64,000 bases of DNA. It comes from Neobacillus endophyticus (GTDB taxonomy: Bacteria; Bacillota; Bacilli; Bacillales; Cytobacillaceae). The translations under genes were made by a program, and so were the position numbers. Location of the stretch: contig NZ_JABRWH010000001.1 of NCBI RefSeq assembly GCF_013248975.1, positions 4,360,001 to 4,424,000 on the forward strand, written 5' to 3'. Position 1 is the stretch's first letter. Every line of letters starts with the position of its first letter. This document shows, in pieces, positions 51,053-60,111 of this stretch. The notes below the pieces were generated by a model that made no database searches, was not told the DNA's origin, and saw only the letters and a program-made list of their open reading frames with translations.

Positions 51053-52099
51053 ATGGATGTTTACCTTGCCATAACGGTATTATGGGGATTTGTGTTTATC
51101 TATTCCATCATGGCAACAATGGACTTTGGCGCCGGATTTTGGTCGATGATCTACATCAATCGCACAAAAACAAAAGCTACCAATATTGCGAACCGCTATC
51201 TTTCCCCAACGTGGGAAGTAACAAATACCTTTATCGTTGCCTTGGTGGTCGCGATTTATAGCTTATTTCCGAAGGCTGCATTTACACTTGGCACCGTTTT
51301 GTTGATCCCAGGAAGCATGATCCTTCTTCTTCTGGCAATCAGAAGTGCGTTCCTGGTTTTTTCTCATATTGCCGAAGAGTATAAAAAACCGCTGACGTAT
51401 GTTTCGGGGATATGCGGAATTTTAATTCCGGGCTTATTGATAAGTGTTCTGCCAATCACCCAAGGGAATTTTGTTGATTTCTCTAATGGAGGCCAAGAAT
51501 TAAATTTTGCCGGTCTATTTTCAAGCATGAATGAATATGCCTTTTTTGCGTTTGCCATAACCAGTACACTGTTTCTTTCATCGCTGTTATTGGCAGATTA
51601 CTCCAAGGCTTCTAATGAAAAGGAGGCCTATGATACATATCGTCGCGATGCTCTGATTATGGGGCCGCTATCTCTTATAACCGCGCTTCTCATTATGATT
51701 ACGTTAAAAAGCGAAGCCGGCTGGCTCTATGATAAAATGATTCAAAATCTACCTTTTTTGTTTTTATCATTACTTCTTTTTCTAGTCGGGGGTATTGGTT
51801 TAATCCTGCCCTCCTTTAAACCGGAGTATCGAGGGATGCCGCGTGTTTCTGTTATTGCCGTTACGCTGCAATATATGACAGCAAGCTATGTTTATGGACG
51901 CGCTCATTTACCATACATCATTTATCCTAAGGTAACGATTCATTCCGCTTTTACGGATCCGAACTCTTTTCGGGCCGTATTCATCACGTACATTGTCGGG
52001 TTCGCAATATTGTTCCCAGGCTTCGTCTGGTTTTGGAGCTTGTTTATGAATGACAAGCGCTATTTAAAGATAAAAAAGCCTAAAGCGGATATAAAATAA
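51053..52099 (+). CDS. ythB: Cytochrome bd-type quinol oxidase subunit II (YthB-like)
   Basis: A 348-residue polytopic subunit (eight or nine helices) with the family opening YLAITVLWGFVFIYSIMATMDFGAGFWSM and the RYLSPTWEVTNTFIVALVVAIYSLFP region. It supports haem and quinol binding in the bd-type complex. The ATG at 51053 follows AAGGAGGG in the 13-base gap after ythA, so the two are translated from one mRNA. The later C-terminal half is more variable, as usual. Confidence 0.93.
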   Translation: MDVYLAITVLWGFVFIYSIMATMDFGAGFWSMIYINRTKTKATNIANRYLSPTWEVTNTFIVALVVAIYSLFPKAAFTLGTVLLIPGSMILLLLAIRSAFLVFSHIAEEYKKPLTYVSGICGILIPGLLISVLPITQGNFVDFSNGGQELNFAGLFSSMNEYAFFAFAITSTLFLSSLLLADYSKASNEKEAYDTYRRDALIMGPLSLITALLIMITLKSEAGWLYDKMIQNLPFLFLSLLLFLVGGIGLILPSFKPEYRGMPRVSVIAVTLQYMTASYVYGRAHLPYIIYPKVTIHSAFTDPNSFRAVFITYIVGFAILFPGFVWFWSLFMNDKRYLKIKKPKADIK

Positions 52100-52202
52100 A
52101 GACCGGAATAAGAACTGCTTTTTTTTAATTCTTCTTGAATCACAAACGACGGGTTTTCATATAATTTGCACTACTCTTTCTATTACACATCAATAAATCA
52201 CC

Positions 52203-52250
52203 GTTCACTACAAACCATACTAATTTATGGAGTGGTTCGTAGTGAACAGT
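52203..52250. terminator. Terminator between ythB and the Rieske remnant
   Basis: GTTCACTACAAACCA and TGGTTCGTAGTGAAC pair with one mismatch around a 15-base loop, followed by AGTTTTC. Convergent genes share it. Confidence 0.75.
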
Positions 52251-52280
52251 TTTCAGCATTTTCACTATTGAATTATGGAA

Positions 52281-52860
52281 TTAAATCACTTTGACAGACT
52301 CGTCAAGTTTTATTTTGCCTTCCTCTGTTAGAAAAATAAACCAACGATTTCGAAATGCAATTTGTGGACCGTCTGCAAAAACATGAGCTTCCATTTTCAG
52401 TGCTTCAGGTATAGGTCTCGGATGCTGACTTTCTACAACAGATTTATCCTCATCTAACACCTTAAGGCTATATTTGGAGAAGATCCCGTCCATAAAAGGG
52501 ACATTCCTTGCGAATGTACGGCCAGCATACCCAAATATCATTGTTTCCTCTTCATCAATGGGTGTAAAGGTTATATAATTGATGAATGCATTTTTACTAG
52601 TCTCAACACTTCGCAGCTCCGTTAAACTTCCATCCATGGTAGTGACACATTATAGTATCATCTTTCACACAACCTAGAGATAAATCTGCACCTCTATGAG
52701 GACAATAGGCGTGAAGTGCATTGATCTTGCCTTGTCTGTCTCGGAACAGGACTATATTTCGCCCAATAACTTTTCGTCGAATGGGCTTTTTTTTAATCTC
52801 AGTAGCAAAACATATAGCATACCAAGCTGAGGGGAAAACACGGTTAATGTTATCTTCCAT
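52281..52860 (-). pseudogene. Rieske oxygenase gene with internal deletion and frameshift
   Basis: From ATG 52860 (after GAGGAGG) 85 codons encode a complete Rieske [2Fe-2S] site: CPHRGADLSLG and CHYHGWKFNG. A TGA follows at once. In another frame from about 52600 to 52281 come 107 codons like the C-terminal end of the vanillate demethylase-type catalytic domain (NAFINYITFTPIDEEETMIF onward). The middle, with the mononuclear iron ligands, is gone: about 190 codons remain of the usual 340-400. The protein cannot be an active oxygenase. Confidence 0.8.
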
Positions 52861-52936
52861 TTTTTATTCCTCCTCTGATGTGATTGAAAAAAGAGTGTAA
52901 CTAATATTCATCAAAAAAGATGTCTATAATGACAGA

Positions 52937-53188
52937 TTAGAAAAATTGGCAGTAAGATTTCAATATAACTATTAATAACATTTTATATTCATCAATTGAC
53001 AAAACAATTCCATTTGAGAAGAAGGTAACAATATAAAACTGCATAACGAGGAAAAATTCTAAAATAGTTTGTACTACAAGCTTTGTAATAATATAAATTC
53101 TCGGAGGAACTGGAGTATTTCGTAAATAATATATCGATATTTTTAAGCTCAATGTATTTATCCATATTTTCCTATTTCTATTCAGCAT
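52937..53188 (-). CDS. Doubtful small membrane protein
   Basis: An 83-codon, very AT-rich frame with two hydrophobic stretches (ITKLVVQTILEFFLVMQFYIV, and YKMLLIVILKSYC) and a proline-containing turn (RNTPVPPRIY). There is no ribosome binding site at the ATG 53188. It could be the remains of a membrane protein gene. No family is recognised. Confidence 0.3.
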   Translation of the reverse strand: MLNRNRKIWINTLSLKISIYYLRNTPVPPRIYIITKLVVQTILEFFLVMQFYIVTFFSNGIVLSIDEYKMLLIVILKSYCQFF

Positions 53189-53352
53189 AAATGAAAGTTA
53201 AATTTGGAATTCTATATAACAACCAATTCTTTTTTATCTATTTTATTTTGTACATCCCTTCTCTTTTATGATTAAGCTATGTAATCAGATTTCGTTATCA
53301 ACAATTACTAATTTTTACAAGGTTGACAAATCCGTATAAAACAGGTGATTTT

Positions 53353-53640
53353 GTGAAGACTTTCTTAGTTCTGATAAATATTGTACTTCCTTTGATCATG
53401 TTTTTTCTATCGAAAATCAGGGTAAATTTCCGTCTTGTTTTTAATGTAATTGCATTTTTTTCGGCAATTATTTTTGAATGTATTTCTTCTCTATCTATTT
53501 ACGAAATCATTAAAGATAAAACCGTTTTTATGACAAATATCCATTCCATCTTCCTAAATCCATTCTTCTTAGCAACCGGGGGATATTTAGGGATATATAT
53601 AGTTTATCGACTAATAATACTAACCAAAGATGGTGGATGA
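53353..53640 (+). CDS. Small membrane protein, three helices
   Basis: The 95-residue product has hydrophobic helices at about 3-22, 30-50 and 68-88 (FLVLINIVLPLIMFFLSKI, VFNVIAFFSAIIFECISSLS, PFFLATGGYLGIYIVYRLII). It resembles a group of small Bacillus membrane proteins, some mislabelled as transposases; no function is known. GTG at 53353 is five bases from AGGTG; the longer frame from 53323 has no such site. Confidence 0.6.
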   Translation: MKTFLVLINIVLPLIMFFLSKIRVNFRLVFNVIAFFSAIIFECISSLSIYEIIKDKTVFMTNIHSIFLNPFFLATGGYLGIYIVYRLIILTKDGG

Positions 53641-53756
53641 TTTTTTACATTTTGAAGTTCAGTTATTTTCCCTAATCCATGAAATAAAGGATGGGATTTC
53701 AATCAAAAAATGATTCTTAGCATACGAAATTCGCATTTTGTCGGCACTACTTCTTA

Positions 53757-53950
53757 TTAAACTCCTATTGTATCTTCGAATTTCGCGCCCTTCTTCAGTT
53801 TTGCTTCGATATCATTAGCGGTCTTTTCATCTTTGACCAAAATATGACGAGCGCGAATATCTGGTTTATAGGCAGCGAATGCATCCTTCAGTTCCTTGTC
53901 GGTCACTTTAATCGTGTTATAAACGGCTTTTTGCTGGGGAGAGAAACAAA
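53757..53950 (-). pseudogene. prsA: Fragment of a PrsA-type foldase gene
   Basis: The minus strand encodes [40 protein letters not shown] and [14 protein letters not shown], then a stop. This is the junction and first half of the parvulin domain of PrsA, a membrane lipoprotein that folds secreted proteins ([13 protein letters not shown] is the family hallmark). The signal peptide, N-domain and rest of the parvulin domain are missing. The sequence itself is hardly decayed, so the truncation is recent. Confidence 0.7.
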
Positions 53951-53961
53951 CAAAATGATAG

Positions 53962-53993
53962 AAAAAAGGGGAGATTCTACGTCTCCCCTTTTC
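53962..53993 (-). terminator. Terminator of the LTA synthase gene
   Basis: AAAAGGGGAGA and TCTCCCCTTTT pair around a 7-base loop; the minus strand continues TTTTTTC. It is ten bases past the stop codon. Confidence 0.85.
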
Positions 53994-54002
53994 TAATTCT
54001 TC

Positions 54003-55979
54003 TTATTCACCTGTTGGTACTTTAGTTGTTTGAACTTGTTTCTGATTTTTCCCTTTAGGGCCCAAATATTGATAATCATTTGGGTTAACAGGTTTAAATC
54101 CTGGTGGAGTGTAGAACCGCAATAAGTCTTGATTTACCACTTTGTCAGACATATCCAGTTCATTTATCACTTGATTGTTAATCGGTTTACATGAACTTTG
54201 ATCCGTCATTAAGTTTCCTGTATTAGAATCGTAGCATTTGCCGCTTACTTGAATGACTTTGTTTGATACAAAATCTCCATTTCTAAATAATGCCCAATCC
54301 CGGTGCTGAGGTGATAACAAATCCGAACCAAATTCAATATAGTTCTTAGTATCGATTCCCAATAAATGAAGAAGTGTCGGACGAACATCGACTTCTCCGC
54401 CAATTTGGTGCTGCACTCCGCCTTTTACACCTGGTACGTGAATAAATAACGGAGTCTGTTGCAATTTCGCATCCATCACTGGTGTAATTTTAGGCACACC
54501 CAATACTTTGGCCATGGCAGTATAATGGGCGCTGGATAAGCCGTAATGGTCTCCATAAAGAATGATAATCGATTTATCATAAAGACCGTCTTTCTTCAAT
54601 TGATCGAAGAATTGTTTAAGGGCTTCATCCATATAATGTGCTGATTGGAAATAATCATCTACAATCTGGTCACCAGTATTTCCTGCTGGGAAATTCGTAT
54701 CACCCGGATCCATTTCGAACGGAAAGTGATTCGATAACGTAATAAATTTCGTATAGAATGGCTGTTTCACTTGCTCCAACATTGGTACTGATTCCTGGAA
54801 GAATGGAATATCTTTCATCCCATAGTTTTTAACATTTCCCGGTTTTGTCATATCAAAATAGGACGCATCAAAAAATTGGTCATAACCCAATTGTTTATAC
54901 ATGGAGTTACGATTCCAGAATGTCTTGTAGTTACCATGGAATACGGCTGTCGTATATCCTTTTTGATCCAAAATCGCTGGAGCTGCCTGGTACGTATTTT
55001 GATCCTTATTAATAAACACTGCACCAGACGATAATGGATATAAAGAGTTTTCCATTAGGAACTCAGCGTCTGATGTTTTCCCCTGTCCCGTTTGATGATA
55101 AAAATGATCAAAGTAGAAGGTGTTTCCATCATGTGCTAGTGAATCCAAAAATGGTGTAACTAATTGTCCATTTGGCATCCGATAATCAATCATAAAGTTT
55201 TGGAATGATTCCATTGAAACATAGATGACATTCATCCCTTTTGCTTTTCCAAAGTACACCGGATTTGGAGGAGTATAAGTTGAATTCCTATAATTTTCTA
55301 TATTCGTAATATCACTGCTGCTGGCCATAGCCCTTTGACTAGTTGCCTCGATATTTTGAATGATATCAAAAATCGTAAAGTTATATGCCCCCAAGTACTT
55401 CACTAAGTAGTTTCTATCAAAAGAACGTGATAATAATTGTGGCCGATCTTTTTCTGCTAATCCAAGATTAAAAAGAAAAACAGTGACGGCAAACAAAAAT
55501 ATCATTTTAAAACCGGATCTTTTTGGAGAAACAACTTTTTTGAATATAGTCAGCGCAAGAATAATTAAGATGATCGTATCCGAAAAATAAAAAACGTCAG
55601 TAAATGACATTAAATTGGCAGCACTGCTCCCTAAATCTCCCGCATTTGATTTTGCTTGCATGAGCACAGGAACCGTTATGAAATCACTAAAAAACCGATA
55701 ATAAACAATGTTTGCGTACAAAAGGAACGACAAAATGAAATTAATGATGATCATTATTTTTTTAGTATGTTTTTTAGAAAGAAAAGCCAATCCCAAAAAT
55801 AGCAATGCAGAACTTATTGGGTTAATGGCCAATAAAAACTTCTGCAGATTATCACTAATTCCCAATTTAAATACGTTTTGATATGCTACATACGTTTTGA
55901 TCCAAAACAAAAAAACAGCAATGGCAAAAAATGTTAAATGACTATTTTTAATTTTCTTTAATAGTCCAATCTTTTCCAT
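54003..55979 (-). CDS. Lipoteichoic acid synthase family protein (LtaS-like)
   Basis: The 658 residues have five N-terminal helices (about 13-30, 42-66, 72-94, 120-145, 153-172) and an extracellular sulfatase-like domain. The catalytic Thr lies in TGQGKTSDAEF near 300, with metal ligands in MNVIYVSMESFQNF and YGDHYGLSS. It polymerises glycerol phosphate from phosphatidylglycerol into lipoteichoic acid, or primes it. Bacillus has up to four paralogues (LtaS, YfnI, YqgS, YvgJ) and this one cannot be placed. The C-terminal tail (from about 580) is longer than the core and Lys/Gln-rich. Confidence 0.92.
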   Translation of the reverse strand: MEKIGLLKKIKNSHLTFFAIAVFLFWIKTYVAYQNVFKLGISDNLQKFLLAINPISSALLFLGLAFLSKKHTKKIMIIINFILSFLLYANIVYYRFFSDFITVPVLMQAKSNAGDLGSSAANLMSFTDVFYFSDTIILIILALTIFKKVVSPKRSGFKMIFLFAVTVFLFNLGLAEKDRPQLLSRSFDRNYLVKYLGAYNFTIFDIIQNIEATSQRAMASSSDITNIENYRNSTYTPPNPVYFGKAKGMNVIYVSMESFQNFMIDYRMPNGQLVTPFLDSLAHDGNTFYFDHFYHQTGQGKTSDAEFLMENSLYPLSSGAVFINKDQNTYQAAPAILDQKGYTTAVFHGNYKTFWNRNSMYKQLGYDQFFDASYFDMTKPGNVKNYGMKDIPFFQESVPMLEQVKQPFYTKFITLSNHFPFEMDPGDTNFPAGNTGDQIVDDYFQSAHYMDEALKQFFDQLKKDGLYDKSIIILYGDHYGLSSAHYTAMAKVLGVPKITPVMDAKLQQTPLFIHVPGVKGGVQHQIGGEVDVRPTLLHLLGIDTKNYIEFGSDLLSPQHRDWALFRNGDFVSNKVIQVSGKCYDSNTGNLMTDQSSCKPINNQVINELDMSDKVVNQDLLRFYTPPGFKPVNPNDYQYLGPKGKNQKQVQTTKVPTGE

Positions 55980-56288
55980 TTCAAATCTCCTCTCACTTCC
56001 AACTCAACGTCAATAAACAAACTTCAATTACTATAACATAATTTCTTAAAAAATAAACTTTGGAAAAATAATAAATTTGCAAGATTAATATAATGCTCGT
56101 CCGAATTTTTTTTATATTACCATACACAAACAAATATTGTAATAGCATTCTCATCTTTTTTATTTAGCTTTAAATTCCTTAAAAAGGCATACTTTATAAA
56201 TTTAAAATTATGTTCCTTAATTTTTGCTTAATTTTAATGAAATACAGAGGAGTTGAAGTATTTAGAAATAATTAGAAAATCAAATTCA

Positions 56289-56317
56289 TTGAATTTGTAT
56301 GCGTTTGCATGTATAAT
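56289..56317 (+). promoter_or_regulatory. Sigma-A-like promoter without a downstream gene
   Basis: TTGAAT (56289-56294), 17 bases, TATAAT (56312-56317). The only element downstream before the convergent VOC gene is a hairpin with a T-tract at 56385-56408. Confidence 0.6.
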
Positions 56318-56323
56318 TATAAA

Positions 56324-56410
56324 TGGGTCGGATGGCAAAGGTGGCCATCATGGTATACAGCGTAGGTGGGGCTGGTACTCAACAAGAGCGAATGAGCTCT
56401 ATTTTTTTTG
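56324..56410 (+). ncRNA. Candidate small RNA of about 87 nt
   Basis: Between the promoter at 56289 and the T-tract at 56401-56408 lies a short GC-richer sequence with a hairpin (GATGGC/GCCATC, 56331-56349) and a 5-bp terminator stem (AGAGC/GCTCT). A frame starting ATGGCAAAGGTGG exists but has no ribosome binding site and runs through the terminator. No RNA family was recognised. The terminator stem is short, which lowers confidence. Confidence 0.4.
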
Positions 56411-56515
56411 TAGTAAAAAAGGTGGGCGTTCATTTCATACCTTGCAACACATAAAAATACACCGCCCTTTATATTCTTCCACCATAAAAGATTCTCCCCT
56501 CACAAACAGAATAAA

Positions 56516-56546
56516 CACAGCTCAAATGAATCGAACTGTGTTCATT
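56516..56546 (-). terminator. Terminator of the VOC gene at 56575
   Basis: AACACAG and CTGTGTT with inner TC/GA pairing around a short loop; T-rich DNA follows on both strands. It lies 29 bases past the stop. Confidence 0.6.
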
Positions 56547-56574
56547 CTTTTTAACATTTTGGATTTCAGTAAAA

Positions 56575-56961
56575 TTACAGCATTTTATATATTTCAATTA
56601 AGTTGCCATCAGGATCGCGAAAATGGGCAACACGCGCTCCCCATTCCTTACGGTCGTGCGGTTCATTTATAAATTCAATTTCTTTTTCTCTGAAACGGTT
56701 ATAAGCCTTATCGACATCTTCAACTTCAAATTGAAGTAAGAAACTTGATTGGGACTCAGCTTCTAATGGCTTACTTCCATCGCCAACCAATTCGGCCATC
56801 GATTTTCGTGATACAAGCTCAATTTTCGTCTCCCCATTATTGAAAAGTGCATATTCCAAATTTTCCTCGTACCAGCTAACTGGAAACCCTAATAAATCCC
56901 TGTAAAATATTGCGCTTTTTTTAAAATCTTTGACCAAAATTCTTATTTGCAGCAACTTCAT
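56575..56961 (-). CDS. VOC superfamily protein
   Basis: A 128-residue glyoxalase-fold protein: LLQIRILVKDFKKSAIFYRDLLGFPVSW, ALFNNGETKIELVSRK, and the C-terminal WGARVAHFRDPDGNLIEIYK with the last metal Glu. The layout is close to the lactoylglutathione lyase-like and fosfomycin/bleomycin-binding branches; no activity can be fixed. The ATG at 56961 follows CAGGAGGT. Confidence 0.88.
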   Translation of the reverse strand: MKLLQIRILVKDFKKSAIFYRDLLGFPVSWYEENLEYALFNNGETKIELVSRKSMAELVGDGSKPLEAESQSSFLLQFEVEDVDKAYNRFREKEIEFINEPHDRKEWGARVAHFRDPDGNLIEIYKML

Positions 56962-57136
56962 ATCGAATACCTCCTGAAAAAAATTATCGAAGATCCGCCA
57001 TCATTCTCAAATATTGAACAATTCGTCAATGATTCCTATATTCCTCTTTGATTCATGTAACGAATCTACTTTGTTTTCCGGATAAATAAAATACTTTATC
57101 GTTACATCGCCAATCCTGTTGGGAGTTTTCTCTGTT

Positions 57137-57589
57137 TCATTTCACTATTGTTGGATTAATTTTTTGAGCCTTCATTCCTTTCGTTGCAAGTCTAAAATCT
57201 CGGACATCCATATTAAATTGGTCTATTTTCCACACATCATTTACTTTTAACACCATTATATAGTCAGTGAATCTCCCCCACTTAATTGTATGGGTAATTG
57301 CATAGTAGCGAATATCTGGCTTTTTCGTATTTTTATATTCTTCAATTCGATAGTCTTTGTCTTTTCCACTTCTATTTATTGAGGGATCAACACTAATTCT
57401 CTTTTTTTCATTACTTGTAAAAAGCCCCCAAAGAGCTTTCTTATTCCCTTTAACAAAATACTGACAACCTTTCATTGCCACTTCCCAAGGCTGGTATCCG
57501 TTTTTGTCTTTTTCATTCGCACTGAAAGCCACGAGGGCAAACAGTACTAACATAACCATAACCAATCCGATGCTTAGGGTTTTTTTCAT
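57137..57589 (-). CDS. Secreted hypothetical protein
   Basis: The 150-residue product begins with a signal peptide (MKKTLSIGLVMVMLVLFALVAFSANE, cleavage likely after FSA). The mature part resembles small NTF2-like exported domains: VAMKGCQYFVKGNKKALWGLF, IRYYAITHTIKWGRFTDYIM and VLKVNDVWKIDQFNMD. There is one cysteine. ATG at 57589 is ten bases from GGGAG; the earlier TTG at 57598 is too near that site. The role is unknown. Confidence 0.7.
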   Translation of the reverse strand: MKKTLSIGLVMVMLVLFALVAFSANEKDKNGYQPWEVAMKGCQYFVKGNKKALWGLFTSNEKKRISVDPSINRSGKDKDYRIEEYKNTKKPDIRYYAITHTIKWGRFTDYIMVLKVNDVWKIDQFNMDVRDFRLATKGMKAQKINPTIVK

Positions 57590-57598
57590 CAAACGCAA

Positions 57599-58144
57599 CT
57601 CCCTACCAATGGTGATGACAACATAATCGCCTCACTTTCTATTCATATAAGGTTTGTTTCATAAGTTAATATTTTAATTCCTAATTTCCATATTTCTTTT
57701 AAAATCTCCTGCATACTTCTAGCCTATTTGTACATAATCTATTTGTCTCTGAAATAGCAGCCTTCTTTCATAAAAAACTTGTATCAAAATCTAGATATGA
57801 TAAATCTGTTATTCCTAAAGCTGCGAATTAAAGCGTTTAGTATATAACTCTGAAATATCATCATAAGAAGAAAAGTCTGGTTCATTTTGCTAATTCACTG
57901 TCGTCTGATTGTTAGGATGCTTGAATGTTGAATAATATACGCCAATAGGACGTAGCTCATTATTTCTCGCGATGCTAGAAGCAGTCCTTTTTATATTGAG
58001 ATTCAAATCATATAGAATCGCTTCAAGTTATGAATTGTCACAATCGATGTTTTCAATGTACAATAACAATGTAAAAAAGTGACAATTTTCGAAAAAAGAT
58101 TAATAAAAATGAATCTTAAAATGATCCAAATGGGAGAGATATAT
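57599..58144. other. Gene-free stretch upstream of the AIM24 gene
   Basis: No credible gene, hairpin or strong promoter was seen on either strand. The plus-strand frame from 58079 only adds a non-homologous lead to the AIM24 gene. Confidence 0.4.
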
Positions 58145-58819
58145 ATGGAATATCAAATTAAAGGAAGCACAATGCAATCTTTACTTCTTAAGCTAGAGCA
58201 AGGTGACTCAATTTACAGTGAGGCTGGTTCCCTTCTTTCAATGTCACCAACAATTGAACTCGAAACTAATTTCACCGGCGGTATTGGTGGTGTTTTCAAA
58301 CGGGTCGTAACTGGAAACTCTGCTGTGTTAAACCATTTCAAAGCGTTTCACGGGGATGGACATGTTTCATTTAGCACTCGAATGCCAGGTCACATCTTAC
58401 CGTTACAAATGGAGCGTTACAATTCAGTACATGTTCAACGGCACAGCTTTTTATGTGCAGAAGAATCGGTATCCCTCAATGTCGTTGGTAATATGGGATT
58501 AACAGGTTTTTTCGGTGGAAATGGGCTGATTTATAACAAGTTGAACGGAAGTGGTTTTGCATTCATTTCGGTAGATGGAGAAGTTAATGAACATTATTTA
58601 GAAGCAGGCGAAACAATTTTGGTACATCCAGGACATCTCGCTGCATATGATTCGCGAGTATCTTTTGAGCTACAAAGACTCAAAGGATTCAAAAATATGT
58701 TTCTCGGTGGAGATGGTATATTTTTAGTTAAACTCACTGGACCAGGAACCATTTGGTTACATACATTAAGTTTGCATGGCGTTGCAGAGGTCTTGATGCC
58801 CTATATGACATCTCGTTAG
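58145..58819 (+). CDS. AIM24 family protein
   Basis: The 224 residues form the AIM24/TIGR00266 beta-sandwich: MEYQIKGSTMQSLLLKLEQGDSIYSEAGSLLSM at the start, GIGGVFKRVVTGNSAVLNHF, GMTGFFGG-like NMGLTGFFGGNGLIYNKLNG, and GPGTIWLHTLSL near the end. The yeast namesake works at mitochondrial contact sites; bacterial members have no clear role but are linked to envelope stress in some species. ATG at 58145 follows GGGAGAG. It is monocistronic with its own terminator. Confidence 0.9.
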   Translation: MEYQIKGSTMQSLLLKLEQGDSIYSEAGSLLSMSPTIELETNFTGGIGGVFKRVVTGNSAVLNHFKAFHGDGHVSFSTRMPGHILPLQMERYNSVHVQRHSFLCAEESVSLNVVGNMGLTGFFGGNGLIYNKLNGSGFAFISVDGEVNEHYLEAGETILVHPGHLAAYDSRVSFELQRLKGFKNMFLGGDGIFLVKLTGPGTIWLHTLSLHGVAEVLMPYMTSR

Positions 58820-58916
58820 TATATAAATTTCTGTAAAAACAAAACAAAAATCCTTACAATACTCCATTAAGGAAATATCCAAAAATCAGTACTATTTTAG
58901 AGTTTATATATTGTTT

Positions 58917-58949
58917 TAACCCTTGGTGAAGTCATGTAACCAAGGGTTA
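58917..58949 (+). terminator. Terminator after the AIM24 gene
   Basis: TAACCCTTGGT and ACCAAGGGTTA pair perfectly with an 11-base loop and lead into TCATTTTG. Confidence 0.8.
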
Positions 58950-59122
58950 TCATTTTGACTTAAAAAAGCTTAAGGCTAGTAGGAATCTTTTCCCCTTTTT
59001 CATCTATTAAATAAAGAAGTAGACGCCATATATGAACGTAAAGTGTTGGATCATTTACTAAAAGTATTTAGGATGGAAATTTCTTATGCTAAACCTATCT
59101 ACGTATTCTAAAGGAACTATAT

Positions 59123-59677
59123 TTAACTTAGAAGTGTAAAATCATTCCTTTTGGTTAGCTTGTCAGCTACTAAATAAATGACAAAATAAATCGGAAAAGA
59201 GTAGTAATGTTTCCAATAAATCGGGTCATATATATCCAATAAATGAAAAAAAGGTTCTCCTACAAATGATGCAAAAAAAGCAAAAATTACACCCTTATAG
59301 GTAGGTTTTATTTGTGGTTTTACTTGAATTAAAATCATGATCGAAACAGGCATTATGCAGAGATCAAATGGTAAATAAGCAGGGAGAACTGGAAACATCG
59401 GATATATATAATGCCACGCTTTTAACTGCATGCCGATTGCGTCAAAGCTAACTGAAACAAACATAATAAATAAACCTGAATAAAAAAGTCGGTCAGAACT
59501 ATTTCCTCTTCTTATTAAGAACCAAATGATCCAACTTAATATCGATAAACACATTCCAAACCACCAACGCCAAGAAAACAGTACCTCTTCTTGCCATATT
59601 TTAAACCTTGTTTCATAACCTTGATTTATTAAATTCAGTCCTTTATACATTTCATAGTGTAATCTATCCAAAACCAT
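59123..59677 (-). CDS. CBO0543 family membrane protein
   Basis: The 184 residues match the CBO0543 family: WRWWFGMCLSILSWIIWFLIRR, DRLFYSGLFIMFVSVSFDAIG, the YIYPMFPVLPAYLPFDLCIMPVSIM segment, GEPFFHLLDIYDPIYWKHYYSFP and about five helices. These proteins are common in spore formers and have no known function. ATG at 59677 is preferred (GTG 59680 is adjacent); the upstream GGGTG is a weak ribosome binding site. Confidence 0.82.
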   Translation of the reverse strand: MVLDRLHYEMYKGLNLINQGYETRFKIWQEEVLFSWRWWFGMCLSILSWIIWFLIRRGNSSDRLFYSGLFIMFVSVSFDAIGMQLKAWHYIYPMFPVLPAYLPFDLCIMPVSIMILIQVKPQIKPTYKGVIFAFFASFVGEPFFHLLDIYDPIYWKHYYSFPIYFVIYLVADKLTKRNDFTLLS

Positions 59678-59859
59678 CACCCAAAATTTATAGATGATAT
59701 TAAAATCCCCTATTATTGTTAAACTAATCTGCCATCTAAATAATGATCACATGGAAAAATGAAGGCAGGAAACCGGGACGAAAATTTGGATAACAATATT
59801 GCAGAAGGAGCTCTATTACATTTTTTCCAAAATTCTAGGAAAAGCTTGTATATAATGTA

Positions 59860-59960
59860 GAAAGAGCAATTAATTGCCTAAATTTTGAGATTGCTGCCCT
59901 TAACGGGGGACAACCTGGAAGAAGGAATGCCTATTTTCTCAGGCATTCCTTTTATATTTT
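59860..59960 (+). ncRNA. Candidate small RNA or leader ending in a strong terminator
   Basis: TATAAT at 59851-59856 (no good -35 box) precedes about 100 bases without an ORF: a segment rich in paired Cs and Gs (GCCCTTAACGGGGG, 59896-59909) and a terminator GGAATGCCT/AGGCATTCC (59924-59949) followed by TTTTATATTTT. It lies 150 bases before the COG4705 gene, so it may be an attenuating leader or a free small RNA. No riboswitch class was recognised. Confidence 0.45.
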
Positions 59961-60111
59961 GAGACGATAATAACTATTAATTCTAAATAAGGTTAATAAC
60001 ACTAAAGATAAATTTAACAAATTTTTAATAGGTTAAAAATAAATAATTAAGAACATAACTTTAAAATCGATTAAGTATAAAAACAACTTTTTATAATCGG
60101 AGGTGCTTTTT

